A DNA stretch of 64,000 nt from Camelus bactrianus (lineage: Eukaryota > Chordata > Mammalia > Artiodactyla > Camelidae), in assembly GCF_048773025.1 (NCBI RefSeq), contig NC_133554.1, positions 54,660,769 through 54,724,768 of the forward strand. The letters are read 5' to 3'. The notes beneath the pieces are model-generated. The model saw nothing but the letters and a program-made list of their open reading frames with translations. It was not told the origin of the DNA and ran no database searches. Below are positions 20,015 to 31,395 of this stretch, in pieces; the first letter of the stretch is position 1; the number at the start of each line of letters is the position of its first letter. A program made the translations under genes and the position numbers.

Positions 20015-20110
20015 AGTATTACTCATAATCACTAACATTTACTGAGCTCTGTTTTCATCTACCACACTGCTTCTCAACAAAGTAACTTAGCCAACATTTA
20101 ACTGTTTCCA
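20015..20110 (+). repeat. MIR-like fragment
   Basis: Starts ataatcactaacatttactg followed by agctctg, like the MIR 5' end. The remainder is strongly diverged. Confidence 0.4.
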
Positions 20111-20489
20111 AACACTGCTTGCTCTATTTTGAAACTTTCTTAGAGTTGGAACTTCTGTTTTGGAGTTCATTTCTTAACAGTCCTTTCTGTAAAAAGGGCT
20201 CTGTTTTGCCTGTCTATGGCTGTCTGAATCTCTACCTACTTCCCAATTCTCCCCTTAGCTCCTGGCTAGAAGAAACTACCATCAATCTCCACAACGCCCA
20301 GGGTGGGAGGGTCCATTTTTTAAATTATTTCTTTGTCGCCCTGCCTGTCTCTCCTCCCTTCTGGCATTTGCCCTGCAGAGCCTTCACACAGGTGCTTGAG
20401 GATTTGCTTATAAGCTGCCTTGTGAATGAGTCTGAAGTTACTAAAACTTAGCTCTAGCAGAACTCAACATTCGAAAACACGTACCCACA

Positions 20490-20725
20490 GAATTCCTCTG
20501 GAATTCTGGGTTCTGGGTACTGAGGAATCCAGCAGTGAGCCAGTGCCCTCCTGGGGCTTACTACATTCTGGCTGGGAGACGCAATAGGCAGAAAAGTAAG
20601 ATTGAACGATGTGAAAGGGGAAGGGGAAAAAAATGATTAAGTGGAGTAGAATAAAGGGGGTGGACATAAACTAGGCCAGGCAGGGCAGGCCTCGCCGATG
20701 CTGTGAGATCTGGGGGAAGAGCGGT
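20490..20725 (-). repeat. LINE-2 fragment
   Basis: Reads ctgggtactgaggaatccag, then cagtgagccagtgccctcc, then cattctggctgggagacgca. This is the reverse complement of the L2 3' end. Confidence 0.6.
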
Positions 20726-20789
20726 CCAGGAGGGCGCAGACTAAAAGGGAGAAAAGTTGTGTTCCTGGTGGATACGGAACCCAGGGGCT

Positions 20790-21057
20790 CTTTTCACCAG
20801 GACGCTCCACTGAGAGCGCGCTGTCTGGGCAACGTCTTCCCCATCGCTGCAGCTGCCCTCAGAGCGCCAACCAAGCCTCCTGGAGGCGGCACACCGGACG
20901 CCTCTAACAGTGGCCGCGGGAGAGCAACACCGGGAGCTTAGCTCGCCTCCTCCCGCCGGCAGGCGATAAAAACGGCGCGGAACCCAAATCCGGGGGAAGG
21001 CGCGAGCCCGCGGACCGCGGAAGGAGCGCCAACCGGAAGCGACTGCCAGACCTAAAC
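20790..21057 (+). promoter_or_regulatory. MRPL58: MRPL58 promoter and 5' UTR
   Basis: GC- and CpG-rich, continuing past exon 1 to about 21450. An ETS site ccggaag (21033-21039) lies 19 bp before the start codon, and a YY1-type motif aacatggcggc (21056-21066) surrounds the ATG itself. A weak ataaaaacgg TATA-like element sits near 20967. The ETS plus YY1 pattern is common among nuclear genes for mitochondrial proteins. Confidence 0.6.
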
Positions 21058-24000
21058 ATGGCGGCCACCCAGTACCTGCGCTGGGGCCTGAACCGAGCCG
21101 GAGCCTGGTTGCTCCCGCCGCTCGCCCGCTGCCCCCACCGAACTCTGCACAAACAGGCAGAGGGCACCGAATTCCGGAGCATCTACAGCCTGGACAAGCT
21201 GTACCCCGAATCGCGGGGCTCGGACACCGCGTGGAGGGTCCCGGTAAGCCGGGAGGACAGGACGGAAGCGGCGTTTTCTGAACTCTGCTAGGTGACATCA
21301 GGAAGCCCGGGCCCCATTGGCCCGGCGCGCAACTAATCTGAGAGGCCGACGACCGTAACTGTGGCCGTGCCGCGGGAGGAGGCTGGTTACCCGAGCAACC
21401 AGGGAGCGGGGAGGCCGGGCGAGTGGTGGCGCGCGCTGTGGCTTGAGCTGTGCCGGCCCCGGGAGAGCACGCTGGATATGCTTCTTACAAGACCACCAGT
21501 TTTTGCACGTGTATTCCCCGTCCCACAGGCCCAGATTCTTGTCCCAAAGGAAAACTGCCTGCCGGAGTGGAAAGGCAAGAAGCTGTCAAGTTGCTCTCTT
21601 TTGGAACCTTTTGGCAGTTACACTGTCCCTAGCCCCTGGTAACCCCAGCAGCCTGAGGAAACAGGGCTTCTGGGCTTCTGGTTCGTTTCTTCAGGATGCC
21701 TTTATTGACAGCCCGCTATGTGCAGGCGCTGTATCAGCTCCCGGAGTGGAGAGAGGGGACCCACCCAATTCTGTTGAGTTTCTTTCTACCTACAGGACAG
21801 GAAGAGAGAGTTCATTCATTCATTCACTCATTAAACAGACTTCTGTTGAAAGCATGGTACAGAGTAATGAACAAAACACAAACATTCTAATGCTTGTGGA
21901 GCTTATCTGCTTAATGGAGGGAGACAGACAATAAATAAAATCAGTAATATAGAGTATGTGAGATGGTGGGTGATAAGTACTTTGGAGGAAGAAGGGGTGC
22001 TGAGGTAGAGGTTGAAGTTGCAGTTTTAAGTGGGATGGTGTGAGAATGATTCTGAGAAGGTGACATTTGAGAAAGGACCTGGAAGAAGCAAGGCAGCAAG
22101 CCATGACACAAGTGGGGAGAGGAGCATCCCTGCGAAGGGAGCAGCAGGTGCCACCACCTCAAGGCAGTGGCATGTTTGACTTGTTCAGGGAGCAGCAAGC
22201 AGGCCAGTATGGCTGAGCAGGGCAGTCGGAGGAGATGAAGCTAAAGAGGAGAGGGCTGGGGGAGAGGCCTGTTTATACGGCTTACAGGTCTTTAGCTTTT
22301 CTCTGAAGGTGATGGGGACCTATTGGAGGGTTTGAGACAGAGAAGTGGAGTGATCCAACTTAGTTTTACAAAAGATCACTCTTAGCGAGACTAGACTGCA
22401 GAATGACAAGAACAGGAAGACCAGCGAGGAGATGGCAATAAGACAGGCAAGAGGTGATAAGCAGGGTGGAAGCAGTAGGAGCCACGAGAGCTGGACAGGT
22501 TCTAGATAAATTCTAAAGGGAAAGCCTACAGGATTTGTTAGTGGACTTTCTATGAGAAGTGAGAAGAAGAGAGGGATTGAGGTCCAAGTCCTTGAGAAAT
22601 GGAAGGATCGAGTTGCCTCATCTCAGCGTTAACTGAGATGAGAAAGTGGCCATACCAATCATTTATCTGTTCATTCATTCAACAGCAAGTTTCTTGAGCA
22701 CCTATGTGTCAGACCCTGTTTCAAGCATTGCAGATGCAGCCGTGAGAAAACAGAGTTCCTGCTTCATGGAACTTATGTTCTAGCAGAAGGAACAGACAGT
22801 AAACAAATGGGAAAAGTGTATCAGATAGTGAACAATAATGCAGACCCGGGTGCTGTGATGCAATAGCCAGGGAGCTACATGGGATTGTTAGGAACGGAAG
22901 TCCTCTGTGAAGAGTTTTGAGGCTTAAGGTGTCCGTCTGGCAGGTGAGAGGAGACATTGAATAGCAGTTGGCTCTCCGGTTGTGCAGTTGAAGAAAGAGA
23001 TTTGAGTTTGAGCCAGAAAATTGAGAGTCATCAATACAGATGATATTTTCAACAGAGATGGATGAAATGTTCTAGGGAAAGAGTAAGGTAGAGAAGAGAA
23101 AGGATTTCAGGGACATTTCAGTGTTTAAAGGTTGCAAAGAGCAAGCAAAGGAGAGTGAGAAAGTCATGGGGAGGTCAGAGGAAACTGGAGAGGGTAGCCA
23201 AGAAAGAAGAGGAGAACGCTTCAAGGAGGGTGCGGTCCATGGTCTTCAGGGCAGTGGAGAGATAGAGTGGAATGAGTATTTCACCCCCAGATAACTCTAA
23301 GATGGAAAGGGATGAAGGCAGCCAGAGTGGGGACAGAGGAAGATACTCTGAGCCTGGGGAGCAGAAGGGCTTCAGTGCCGGTAGTGTTTGCAATGGGCCT
23401 GTGGACCAGAGGATTTAAGGCTGAAGGGCACAGCTACTTGTGCCTCCTGTGGTCCCAGGAGGAACAGGGGCGCCCATGGTTTGCTGCTTCAGGTTGGCCG
23501 AGGGTGTTCTTTTTGGAGTCCCCCTGAGTCACAAGTCCTGTGGCATCCTCCCTCCCTCCCGGGCTACTGATGGTGCCTGACTAGCTAAGGGGGGTCGCGG
23601 AAGGACAGGGAAGGCTGGAGAAGTCAGTTCCATTTTCCGGGAAGATTGTTTCTGAGGTGGTACCTCTGGCATCTGGGGAAGCTTTATCTGTCATCCTGCT
23701 ATGATTTTACTGGGGACCTGAAAATAGCTGTAGTACATCTGTGTTGTGGCTTTACATCATTTCTTTTGTTGCCCTGTGTCAGTGAGGAGTCACCGAGCAG
23801 GTAATATTTATTTGACGCCGTGTATGTTACATTTCAGGATGATGCAAAACAAGTCCACAATGACATCCCTGTAGGTAAGTCGTTTGGTTTTATTAAAAAA
23901 TCAGTCCTTTCCTCCACCCCACCCATATTCCTTCCAGATCTCTCCAGCCTATGAAAGTAAAGAAACTGTCTTTGGGTGTGCAAAAGTGGAGTCCTTTCAG

Positions 24001-27000
24001 CATTGTTTAGGATAGGGAAAAAAAAAAAGTGATGAGGCAGCCATTCCGGAGTGCTGTGCAGTGCCCAACACGAACAGAGGGCCTGATGTTCTTGTGACAT
24101 GGGACAGTCTACACAATAGAGGGACTGATTGTTACTGGAAAAGAGCCAGTACAGAAGCATCTGTACAGTAAGCGACCATTTGTGTTTTACATATATGTAT
24201 CTAAATACACATATATATCTAAATGCACATATACACACATATATATCTAAATACATCTATTTACAAAAATATACACATTTTTGTACATACACATAGATCT
24301 GAAAGGATGTACATGACCCTGGCTGCAGGCACTGCCATGGGGAGTGGAGAGGAAAGGAAACTTGGTGGCCAGGGAACAGGAGTGGGGACTTCTCCCTGTA
24401 AACCATTTGCATAACTTTATAATTTTGTGCCCATCAAGCCTCAGGCATGGCCTGAAAAGAAACAAGCCCGTTTTAGGTTACAAGAGTTTCTGACACCCAC
24501 AGACAGTGAAAGAAGAGTGACCAAAGGTGCTGCCTCCCAGTGGCCCTTGCTCAGGGTGACGCTGCAACAAAGAGGCCGGGGGGCCACAGTACAAAGGAGA
24601 GGACACTGTGGCTGCGAAGGCCGCGTCCTGCTGCAGCTCTGCAGTTTGAAGCCAGCAGCTGTGCCCTGAGGCGGGAGAAGGCAGAAAGCCTATCTGGTCA
24701 GAACCAGAGACAAGAGTGACAGTCTCCAGGGGAGGCAGGGAGGCAAGTGGGAATGGCCGAGTCCCCGCTCCTCACCTGCCTCTGCTCTCGTCTTTCCTGG
24801 GCCTGGCGGGCCTGTGCGGGTACAGATAAGGCCACCAGTGCCGTGGGGGGACCGCTCCCTACAGACCCACATGCATCCATCACCTGTTAAGAAAAATAAG
24901 TTCGTTTGAATTTTCAAGGGAGGAAAGCCGTCCCGGGATGGTCACCACCACCCGCTGAGGCCCACTCTCCACCACCCCGGTGCCCAGTTCTTTGCCACCC
25001 AAACCTCCTGCAGCTCATGGTCTAGTCTTCTGGAATCTTCCCGCTGCCATGCCTTCCCCCTCAAACACCATGAGGCTGCTTTTCATGAATTATAAGAGTA
25101 GAAGGAAGGAACTTTATTTTACACATTCAGGACAGACGGACAACACCACGACCCAGAGAAGCAGTGGGACTTTCAAGATCATAGTCAGTGCTGAGCCAGT
25201 GTTAGAAGATGGGGCCTCCCAGCTCCAAATCGAGCCCTCATTCATCCAGCAGGTGTTTTCATCCACTGACCGCGAGCTAGGCACTGGGGTCCACGCTGAC
25301 ACGATGAATGAGGCACTTACCTGCCCTCTTGCGATTCCACACTCACCACATTGTGAAATACAGCACTAAACTAAGTTTGTCCCTTCGTTTGAGCCTTTGA
25401 AAGAGTCCTTGCTTTAAAGCAAACAAACCACAGAAAGCCAGGGGTGTCTGATTTAGTGGAATGTACCAGACCAGAATCAGACAACCCGGGTCAAAATTTT
25501 ACATCCTATGCTGCCTGTGTGACCTTGGGAAAGTCTCTTATCTTGATTTTAGTTTTGACATCTGTAAATGACCCCTGACTTTACAGACCTGAATGTTACG
25601 TTTATACATATATGTCACTGAAAGAGAAATAGAGACACTTAGGTTGATGGTAAATGAGCAGTCTGCACATTTTCCATGGGATAATCATTTTGTTGGCTGT
25701 GTGTTCTGTTTTACAGATCGCCTGACAATATCTTATTGTCGGAGTAGTGGTCCTGGGGGCCAGAACGTTAACAAAGGTACATGGTGCCTTGTTTTCTTTC
25801 ACTTGAAAACTTAGCTGAGAGATGGACTTGAGGAATTCTGTGTTTACAGTCATGTGGAATAAAAGGATTTTTTTTCAGCAGAAGCTTACATACCACCAGT
25901 TTATATAATAATCCTCTTTATTCTTTTGAATGTGGTCTGATTCTCAGACTCTCAGCTGTGGGTTGCTAGGACTATGATCGGCTTGTGAGTCTAAACAAAG
26001 GGAAATCACAGTGTGAGTTAGCAGCCAGCTCCCAGAACAGGTTTCCTTCATTCTTACGGAACTCACCCCCTCCCGCATTCTTTGCAGAGCCCAGTAAATT
26101 GTAAGAGAAGCCCTGGGCATTTGATTCCTGGAAGTTTGTTTTTGTCCAGACACGCCTCACTACCTTTGCAGGCTCATTCCGTGGCCAGCTGTGTATCCCC
26201 AAATTGCCACAGAATAGAAACACACCTGTCCAGGGACTCTCAGTCTTTAATGCATTACCTTGCTGTCACTCCCTTTGCGTGGCAAAGCAGTAAAGTTGTC
26301 CTAATTCTCAAAAACAAACAAAGAAAACCTGGGTGGGTGTCCCACTTCCCTGTGGTTCAGAATGGTTACCAGCTACCTAGGTGCTGAACTTGCCTGAGGG
26401 TCTCAGCGACCCACGTGCTCTCCATTTATTGACAGTGAATTCCAAGGCTGAAGTCAGGTTCCATCTGGCAAGTGCCGACTGGATCGCGGAGCCTGTGCGG
26501 CAGAAGATGGCCGTCATGGTAATCAGTGGCCCCCTCCTTTCCCTGTAACCCCTCAGTCACCTTGACACCTTGACTCTGTAGAACCCTGGTTTTGCCTTTG
26601 TTCTCCACAGCACAAAAATAAGATCAACAGGTCGGGAGAGTTGATACTCACCTCTGAGTGCAGCCGCTATCAGTTCCGAAATCTGGCAGATTGCCTACAG
26701 AAAATTCGAGACATGATTGCGGAGGCCAGCCAGCCAGCCAAGGAGCCATCCAAAGAAGACGCCATACTTAAGAGAATCAGGTACCAGAAAATGCCCCAAA
26801 CGTGTAAACTGACACGTGTGGTTGAGGGGCTCCACAGGGAAGAAAGGAGGCAGGGCCAAGCCCGCGACTTCCCAGCGGACGGGAGGACAAGCCCCGGGGA
26901 TGGGAGAGTCTGCCCCCAGCGGAGGCTCACCGGCCGGCACCCGCTGCCTCCCGCTGAGCTGCCAGCTACTCGCACCGCTTGGAAAAGCACCGATTGGGCA

Positions 27001-27115
27001 TCTGGGCGTAATTGTGTTCTTTGTTTTCAGGATAGAAAACATGAATCGGGAAAGGCTGAGAAAAAAGAGAATAAATTCCGCCATAAAGACAAGCAGGAGG
27101 GTAGATGTGGACTGA
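21058..27115 (+). CDS. MRPL58: MRPL58 (ICT1), mitoribosomal peptidyl-tRNA hydrolase
   Basis: Six exons: 21058-21243, 23838-23874, 25717-25776, 26436-26518, 26611-26780 and 27031-27115. All are gt/ag and the frame is kept, giving 206 residues, equal to human ICT1. Residues 1-29 are a basic mitochondrial targeting peptide. The release-factor-like catalytic loop is in exon 3 ([14 protein letters not shown] at residues 88-90). The basic C-terminal tail, ending SRRVDVD, is in exons 5-6; in the family it sits in the mRNA channel of the ribosome. The protein is a large-subunit component of the mitoribosome and frees peptide from stalled ribosomes by hydrolysing the peptidyl-tRNA ester. Exon 2 is a 37-nt microexon coding a variable linker ([12 protein letters not shown] here). 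The GGQ motif and frame are intact, so the gene looks functional. Confidence 0.95.
21690..22640 (-). repeat. Long LINE-2 copy in MRPL58 intron 1
   Basis: The plus strand runs from the 3' end (ttcattcattcattcactca, then gaacaaaacacaaacattc and gggagacagacaataaata) back into the reverse complement of the RT region (ccagtatggctgagcagg, ttggagggtttgagacagag, gatcactcttagcgagacta). Antisense to MRPL58. Confidence 0.8.
22665..23295 (-). repeat. Second LINE-2 copy in MRPL58 intron 1
   Basis: A new L2 3' end begins at ttcattcattcaacagcaag, then gcacctatgtgtcagaccctg, and runs back into L2 ORF text (tcaaggagggtgcggtccatg). It lies head to tail with the preceding copy. Confidence 0.75.
24178..24300. 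repeat. A/T-rich low-complexity (acatatat)n stretch
   Basis: Alternating acatatatat and ctaaataca words. Simple-sequence DNA within MRPL58 intron 2. Confidence 0.8.
24301..25224. other. MRPL58 intron 2 remainder, nothing recognised
   Basis: No exon or named repeat is seen. Open frames here lack protein features. Confidence 0.4.
25225..25340 (-). repeat. LINE-2 3' end fragment
   Basis: Reads cattcatccagcaggtgttt, then gagctaggcactggggtcc, then gatgaatgaggcacttacctg. Antisense to MRPL58. Confidence 0.55.
25455..25590 (-). repeat. MIR SINE fragment in MRPL58 intron 2
   Basis: Plus strand: agacaacccgggtcaaaat, then cctgtgtgaccttgggaaag, then tctgtaaatgacccctg. Reverse complement of MIR. Confidence 0.7.
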
Positions 27116-27340
27116 AATCACCCCCTCCAGCCAGCAGAGACCCCCTTCAGAGCATCCAGGCAGCTGCCACCGAGAGGGCTTTGACGCCACCAGGAGACGC
27201 TGCAGCCATCGCAGGAGTGTTCACTCGGAGCGAGGGTTGTAGGCGCTGGTTGCAGAGGTCTTTATAGGCCATCACCATGTTGTCAAACATCAGTTATCCA
27301 TTTGATGTACTAGTTGCAATAAAATTCTAAATTCAGTGGC
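27116..27340 (+). other. MRPL58: MRPL58 3' UTR
   Basis: A short 3' UTR of about 200 nt ending at the signal at 27318. Confidence 0.75.
27318..27323 (+). promoter_or_regulatory. MRPL58: MRPL58 poly(A) signal AATAAA
   Basis: A canonical hexamer about 203 nt after the stop. Confidence 0.8.
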
Positions 27341-27439
27341 CTTCCCCTCTCACTCAGAATGCTTCTGAACAGAATTCCTACCTTTTCTTTCAGCTGAAAT
27401 CTGCCCAGTTGTTATTGACTGGCACTGACTGTACAGCCC

Positions 27440-27890
27440 AGAGGGAAACAGGAATGAGCCATGGGGTCTGCCCTCGAGGAACACAGGGAGACAGGTGCAT
27501 GGGCATTGGAACTGGGCCTTGAGAAGAAAAGTATAGAATATTACTCAGTAGAGAACAGGGGAGGAAACCAAAGAAAAGCCTGGGGTAGAGGAGTGATTGG
27601 GAGTCCATCTGAACGGGGGATTTGTGCAGGGCACTGTGGGAGGTAAGTCTGGAGCAGGAGATAGAAGTTCAATGTGTAGTCTTGACTTGAAGTTCAGGAG
27701 TTTATAGTTTAAGAGACATAGGAACTAGGGGGCCACTGAGGGTCTTGAGTGGGAAGGAGTATCCTGTGTTAGGTGCTGTCACAGGCTGCGGGGTTTTGGA
27801 GACAGGAAAAGAATGAGTTGGAACTGGAGAGAGGTTTTTGCGATCCTATTGGATGGGGAAGCACCCAGGCCAGCATAACAGGAGTGGATT
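27440..27890 (-). repeat. LINE-2 fragment
   Basis: Fits the reverse complement of the distal L2 ORF (gccactgagggtcttgagtg, gggaaggagtatcctgtgt). Strongly diverged. Confidence 0.5.
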
Positions 27891-28084
27891 ACTCTGGCAT
27901 GTATGAACTCAGTGTTCTCCCTTATTTTGATCTAGTTTACTCATTTTGACAAATACTGCATTGTGATGCTCTAAATGCAAGATCATGAACTGTAGTAGCA
28001 GGTACCCTTTATGGGAACCGGGACCTCATCATTCATGTGATTGTAAACCAAGGGGGAAAAAGTCATTGATAAATGACTTAAAAA

Positions 28085-28530
28085 ATCAGAAGGATGTGGA
28101 AGACGTGGTCCCTGTCCTCAAGGGAGTCAGAGCCTAGTAGAGAGCTGAGGCCCAGTGTAAGGAAGTGCAACGTTCTTTGGTTCATTAATTCAACAAAAAC
28201 AAATTGAATACCACTGGGTGAGGTCCTGGGGAGTCAGCAGTGAACAAAACAAAGCCCTTTCTTCCAGAGAACTTCCATTCAATCAGAATGATAAAAGCTG
28301 GATTCCTGTTTTGGTGACATAACTTAAAATGTGGTAAATAACAAGAAAGTTCTCAATAGATTTGGGGTAGCAGAGAAGCAACTAATGCCAGCTGAAGGGT
28401 CAAAAAAATGTACTTGAGGTCCTTGAGATGGGCCCAAAGTGGGGGGGGGGGGTGCCATGTGAACAAGGTAAGATCTTGTCACCCAGAGGCTGTGGTGGTG
28501 GCCAAGGGCCCCGCCTGTGGCCAAGACAAT
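28085..28530 (-). repeat. LINE-2 fragment(s)
   Basis: Contains gtccctgtcctcaagggagtc, then ttcattaattcaacaaaaac, then gtcctggggagtcagcagtg and gaacttccattcaatcagaa. A run of 12 G residues lies at 28441-28452. Confidence 0.6.
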
Positions 28531-28544
28531 GAACTATAGTATTG

Positions 28545-28750
28545 AGAGGATGAGCTCTCAAGCCAGCTGCCCCAGGTCACCTCCTGACCAGCACCCCCTG
28601 CTGTGGGCCCTTGGGCAACCACTCGACCTCTCTGAACCTTAGCATCTATGAAATAGGGATGATATTACTAGTACCTACCTCATAGGGTTGTTTTGGTTGA
28701 CAATAAGTAGTTAATGAGCCTGGACTCGGGGGATGTTAGCTATGATTAAT
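28545..28750 (-). repeat. MIR SINE
   Basis: Plus strand: tgggcccttgggcaaccact, then cgacctctctgaaccttagc, then tacctacctcatagggttgt. Reverse complement of MIR. Confidence 0.8.
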
Positions 28751-28789
28751 AGCCCAGTTTGGCTGGAACCCAGGGGGCAAGGAGCTGTG

Positions 28790-29575
28790 GAAGACACATC
28801 TGCCACGTTGAGTAGGAGCCAGGTCTAGAAAGGCCTTAAATGTGACAGCTAAGACATTTAGACTCAGCTCCTGTAGAGGCTGTCAGGGGAAGATTAATCT
28901 GACGGTGACCGGACGAGAAAAGACTGCAGGGAAGTGGGCACAGGTTGGTAAATGGACCCATGTGGAGCTGTGAGGGACCCATCCTGGAACTAGGGCAGGG
29001 ACAACAGGAACGGAGAGGAAATAGCAGATGCAAAAGGATTATGGGAACAGAAAATTGGCTTGGGTGAATTGAGAGCTGATGTGTGACAAGGGGTGGTGCT
29101 GAGTATTAAGACAGGAAAGTCACAAAGGGAGCAGGCTTGGGAGGATGGCTGTTTGGATGACGAGTATGGTTTTCCCTGGGAGAAGTTGACTCTCTGGACC
29201 CTGAGGAGGAATGTACAGGTGGTGCTGCCCAGGAGAGGGAATGGAGCTCTGGGGCTGGGACGTGAGGTTGAAGCCAGAGGTGCAGGGCAGGGAGGGACAA
29301 GTAAAGTCTTGGGAATGGGTAGGAGCAGTTGAAGATGAGGGAAGGCAGAACCCAGGAAGACGCTTGGTAAGATTATGGTGGCGGGAAACCAGAGAAGGTG
29401 TCCCTGTGGATTGAACCTGGAGCATAGTGCTGGACCTGTGAGGCCCTCGGAAGACACTGGTGGCATGTGAAGGGACCAGGAAAAACATTCGAGATACAGA
29501 GAAGGGCAAGGAGAGGTAAAGAGAACCAAAATAGTCTAGGGGACAGAGAGTAGAGCACAGGGGTGGGACCCATCA
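28790..29575 (-). repeat. LINE-2 ORF fragment
   Basis: Read on the minus strand, this is diverged L2 reverse-transcriptase-region text. Open frames of up to 179 codons on the minus strand here come from this element and not from a host gene. Confidence 0.6.
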
Positions 29576-29589
29576 TTTAAAAAACAAAC

Positions 29590-29895
29590 AAAAAAACAAC
29601 ACCCAAGGGCAAAAGAATGAACGTAGGTGAATCTTTAGACACAATGATGAGTGACACAGGCCAGAGTATAAAAGACTATGATTCTATTTATATGAAGTTC
29701 AAAACAAGGCAAAACTGCTTTATGGTGATGAAAGTCAGGAAAGTATTTACTTGGGGGCAGTGAAGACAACTGGGAGGAGGCATAAGGAAGCCTTCAGGGG
29801 CGCTGGAATTGTTCTGTATCTCATGCAGCCATGACCTTAAGATCTGTACACCTTACTGGGTGGGTGTTACATCTCAACAAACAGACCAATTAATT
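29590..29895 (+). repeat. LINE-1 (old L1M) 3' end
   Basis: Reads gaatctttagacacaatgatg, then tgattctatttatatgaagtt, then gtacaccttactgggtgggtg and tacatctcaacaaacag. This is the L1 3' end pattern. Confidence 0.7.
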
Positions 29896-29899
29896 AAGT

Positions 29900-30813
29900 T
29901 AAAGGAGAACATTCTCAAGGCTAGAGACTGGAGCCAGGTGTTACATTTTCTTTCTTCCTCTCCTTGGTATTAAGGGAAGGAAGGAGATGAATTTGTGCAG
30001 ATTCTACAGGTGGGAGAGAGAAAAAAGGGAATATCTCCAAGTTCCTGGGATGTGCCCTGGGATGCTGGGCTTGGAGAAGCAAGGTCTCAACTCAGGCATG
30101 GCGGGAAGTAAACGCTGCCCTTGGCTGAAGCTTCTCCTGTTAACATCTTTCAGATACGCATGAATTTCAGTAATGGATTTTAAACGTGCATAATATTTTA
30201 AGATGTGTTTTTCTTTATTATTAGTACCTTTTTGTGTAACAGTTTTAAAGGAACAGAGTATTAGAGTGAAGTGTCTACTTGGTGATCCATTCATTTTCTG
30301 TATATTATATATTTGTGTACGGATGTATTTCTGCTATTACAGCTGTAAAGATTTGTCCCTCCAGGTTGTACATTGTTTCACGATGGGAGAGATTTTCAGT
30401 GTTTATGTTTCAGTATTCAAGATCGATACTAGTTTGTTCTCGTTCACTTCCTACACTACTTTTTCCTGAAATTCTTGGGTATTCTGTCAGTTCTGTAGAG
30501 GGGGACAAAATAGCCATAATGGCAAAAAACCAAATGCCTGCAAACCTCAGCCTTCACCAGCCACAGTCCAGGTGTCCAGGCAGCCTCGGCGCCGGCCTCC
30601 CAGGCCCCACTGTGCTTCTCGGTGCGGGCGGAACGAGGCTGGACACTTCGTTTCCCACGGTGGTGTCTTCCTCCAGGTTGACTGTGAGCACAGGAGGACC
30701 TACCTACGCGCAGCCCCGGCACCGCATCCCTTGGTAAACATACGACTCACTAATGCAAGGCCCGGGATGGGACCACCTACTAGTGGGAGAAATGCCACTA
30801 TAATAAGCCGCAG
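29900..30813. other. Spacer before the tRNA cluster, nothing recognised
   Basis: AT-rich to about 30550, then GC-richer towards the first tRNA gene. No gene or repeat can be named. Confidence 0.4.
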
Positions 30814-30886
30814 GCCCCAGTGGCCTAATGGATAAGGCACTGGCCTCCTAAGCCAGGGATTGTGGGTTCGAGTCCCACCTGGGGTA
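30814..30886 (+). tRNA. tRNA-Arg (CCT), copy 1
   Basis: 73 bp folding as a standard cloverleaf. The acceptor arm is gccccag paired with ctggggt. The anticodon loop ctcctaa carries CCT at 30860-30862 counted from the sequence start tggcctccta (positions 30847-30849 on the map), between ctggc and gccag. The T stem gtggg/cccac is fully paired and the discriminator is A. It reads AGG codons. A tttt Pol III stop lies at 30896-30899, ten bases after the gene. It matches the human gene I remember base for base. Confidence 0.95.
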
Positions 30887-31322
30887 ATAAGGCAATTTTA
30901 ACATTTTTGCCCGATGAAGAACTCTAGAGTCCATCCCACTGGGGTCGACAGCATTAAAGATATACTTGGGCTCAAGTTCGTGCGCTGGAGACTGAAGGGT
31001 TTCCCAAAGTCAGAGCCTCTGGAGGTCCACAAGTATTTGGACAAGTCACAAGCCGAGGAGAGAGCAGGACTAAGGGTGCAGAGTGTCAACAGACACGAAG
31101 CGGGTGGGGAAACACTAAGCCCGGAGCCGAGGGGCAGGACGGGCAGACTACTAGGTTGCGAACGCGAGGCCAAAGTAAGCTGTCTAGCCGGAGAAGGAAG
31201 GCAGGGTCCGCGGACGGCGCAGGCCAGGCCCTTGGATCCCTCCGTAGGTCCTGCTGTTGGAACCCGGGAGGCCCGCGCGTTGCTGGCGCAAAAATTCCCG
31301 TAGTGTCTAACGGATCTCAGTT

Positions 31323-31395
31323 CACCCCAGGTGGGACTCGAACCCGCAATCCCTGGCTTAGGAAGCCAGTGCCTTATCCATTAGGCCACTGGGGC
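31323..31395 (-). tRNA. tRNA-Arg (CCT), copy 2
   Basis: On the minus strand it begins gccccagtggcc and ends ctggggt with a G discriminator. The CCT anticodon is the complement of 31360-31362. It differs from copy 1 in two structural places: the anticodon loop starts with T instead of C at position 32, and the T stem has C at position 50 facing A at 64, a mismatch. A T5 terminator (plus-strand aaaaa 31290-31294) lies downstream. An E-box ccacgtgg (31413-31420) lies 18 bp upstream. It is probably expressible but slightly weakened. Confidence 0.9.

Noticed and set aside
24178-24300. Repeated acatatat words suggestive of an array
   Set aside because: Low-complexity A/T DNA with no spacer-repeat structure. 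No CRISPR-like array exists in the window.
28441-28452. Run of 12 G as a possible G-quadruplex
   Set aside because: A single uninterrupted G run inside an old L2 copy. Nothing nearby suggests function.
28990-29529. 179-codon minus-strand frame (and similar frames at 29120-29509 and 34185-34649)
   Set aside because: These fall in decayed L2 sequence read in its coding direction, not in a host gene.
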